Assembly (NCBI GenBank): GCA_903929065.1
Contig: CAIYTJ010000471.1
Coordinates: 1 to 6,341, forward strand
Direction of reading: 5' to 3'
Source: an uncultured Bacteroidales bacterium
Lineage (GTDB): Bacteria; Bacteroidota; Bacteroidia; Bacteroidales; Paludibacteraceae
Length of the DNA: 6,341 nt
In this document: positions 5,421 through 6,341 of the stretch, one piece after another
Position numbering within the stretch: position 1 is the stretch's first letter
Layout: the number at the start of each line of letters is the position of its first letter
Translations under genes and position numbers: made by a program
The notes under the pieces: generated by a model
Seen by the model: the letters and a program-made list of their open reading frames with translations, nothing else
What the model was told of the DNA's origin: nothing
The model's database searches: none

Positions 5421-6341
5421 TTATGATTCGCTATTTTCTTCAGGCTTTCAATCTGATTTTCATTCCCAAAAACCAACAAACGGTCACCCAGACCAATTTT
5501 ATTTTCAGCTTTCGGATTTACCTGCAACTCACTGGTTGATGAATAAAAACCAATGACTACCAGGTTTGTACGTTGGGGAATGTTCGCTTCGCGGTAGGTT
5601 TTGTTTATCAAATCGCTTCCTTCATTGATTTCCACCAGGCCAAATTTATATTCTTTCAACTCTTCTTTTCCACCGGCAAAATCGATAAAACTAAAGAAAT
5701 CGGTGCTCGTTGTGGCAATTGAAATAATCCGGTCAGTGGCAATATCGATAGGTGAAACAATGAAATCTGCACCGGCTTTTCTGAATTTCTCAGCCGAAGT
5801 TGTTTCATTTACACGGGTAATTACTTTTAGTTTTTTATTCAAATCTTTGGCACTTACGGTAACAAAAAGGTTTTCCGCATCGGTTGAAAGTACTGAAATC
5901 AGGATTTTAGCACGTTCAACCCCGGCTTGTAAAAGAACCTCATCATTGGTGGCATCATCTTCCAAATGAATAAACTTTTGGCCATAAATTTCTTTCAGTT
6001 TCTCACTTCTCTCGGCATTATTCTCAATTACAACCACTTGCAATCCTTTATTTAAAAGATCTTCCAACACACGTTTTCCGGTTTTTCCATAACCACAAAC
6101 AATATAATGGTCTTTCATGGAATCTAATACTTTGTTCATTTTTCTAAGTTTTAATAATTTAGACAATTCACCTTCAACAAAAAAAGCAGAAATTTTACCA
6201 ACAGCATAAATACCGACTGTAAAGGCTGAGATAATGATAAATATTGTAAATAATCTGCCGGTTCTGGTTATTGGAACAACATCGCCAAAACCAATGGTAC
6301 TGAAGGTTGTAGCCATAAAATACAATGATTTTAGCGGACTA
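5417..6341 (-). CDS. Potassium channel protein with RCK/TrkA domain, 5' part missing
   Basis: The frame stays open to the right edge, where it reads SPLKSLYFMATTF in front of the pore, so the start and the first membrane helix lie outside the window. Numbering from a TTG at 6325 as residue 1: the selectivity filter is T10-I-G-F-G-D15, followed by the inner pore helix at about 24-50. An RCK (TrkA-N) domain follows with the Rossmann motif GYGKTG at 78-83 and acidic E101 at the end of the second strand. A TrkA-C lobe spans about 222-300, with IGLGDRLLVFG at 277-287. This is the layout of MthK-type 2-TM potassium channels of the cytoplasmic membrane, gated by ligand binding to the RCK ring. The GFG filter instead of GYG still selects potassium in other channels. 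TTG 6325 is not a genuine start, since the pore helix would be cut. Confidence 0.93.
   Translation of the reverse strand, partial: SPLKSLYFMATTFSTIGFGDVVPITRTGRLFTIFIIISAFTVGIYAVGKISAFFVEGELSKLLKLRKMNKVLDSMKDHYIVCGYGKTGKRVLEDLLNKGLQVVVIENNAERSEKLKEIYGQKFIHLEDDATNDEVLLQAGVERAKILISVLSTDAENLFVTVSAKDLNKKLKVITRVNETTSAEKFRKAGADFIVSPIDIATDRIISIATTSTDFFSFIDFAGGKEELKEYKFGLVEINEGSDLINKTYREANIPQRTNLVVIGFYSSTSELQVNPKAENKIGLGDRLLVFGNENQIESLKKIANHN

Noticed and set aside
5601..5969. 122-codon plus-strand frame opposite the channel gene
   Set aside because: A mirror frame of a conserved RCK domain, rich in Ser/Lys, with no motif.
1..6341. Search by eye for CRISPR arrays, tRNA, rRNA, insertion sequence ends, toxin-antitoxin pairs and defence genes
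   Set aside because: No regular repeats, cloverleaf, transposase motif or small gene pair seen; gaps between genes are short and explained by promoters and terminators.

Overview
The window reads as a stretch of ordinary chromosome from a member of the Bacteroidota, most likely Bacteroidales-like, although the genus cannot be fixed. Several signs agree. The DNA is AT-rich. No start codon has a Shine-Dalgarno sequence. Three intergenic regions hold the Bacteroidota-type -7 element TAnnTTTG. There is a Ser-Cys lipobox lipoprotein carrying a Zn-protease motif of a kind seen in this phylum, and a CBM9-like protein ending in the typical FLSWNPI...PEFFGEL block.

Layout from left to right. Positions 1-28 (minus) hold the first nine codons of a gene that runs off the window; its start resembles Bacteroidota alpha-amylase-family proteins. 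It lies 29 nt behind the stop of a 395-residue surface lipoprotein (58-1245, minus) that has an HExxH zinc site followed by a probable concanavalin-like beta-sandwich. Divergent from these is tpx (1351-1842, plus), an atypical 2-Cys thiol peroxidase followed by two hairpin terminators in tandem. Converging on it is a stand-alone DnaQ-like DEDDh exonuclease (1951-2499, minus). A 241-nt divergent promoter region separates this from a flavin-dependent nitronate monooxygenase-family protein (2741-3847, plus) with a C-terminal cysteine cluster. A strong terminator follows, then a cytoplasmic CBM9-like protein (3999-4649, plus), another terminator, and an exported YceI-family protein (4791-5363, plus). 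The window ends with the C-terminal part of a 2-TM potassium channel with an RCK domain (5417-6341, minus, open at the right edge). The channel gene and yceI share one perfect 19-bp bidirectional terminator.

Most genes are single transcription units with their own terminators. The only likely operon in view is the lipoprotein plus the gene at the left edge. Functionally this is a housekeeping mix: peroxide defence (Tpx), possible nitronate detoxification or other flavin chemistry, DNA/RNA end processing, envelope proteins and potassium transport. I saw no mobile element, CRISPR array, tRNA, rRNA, phage gene or defence island, and nothing that amounts to a previously undescribed system. The points most worth a second look are the metalloprotease-lectin lipoprotein, the Cys cluster of the nitronate monooxygenase homologue, and the clipped gene at the left edge.
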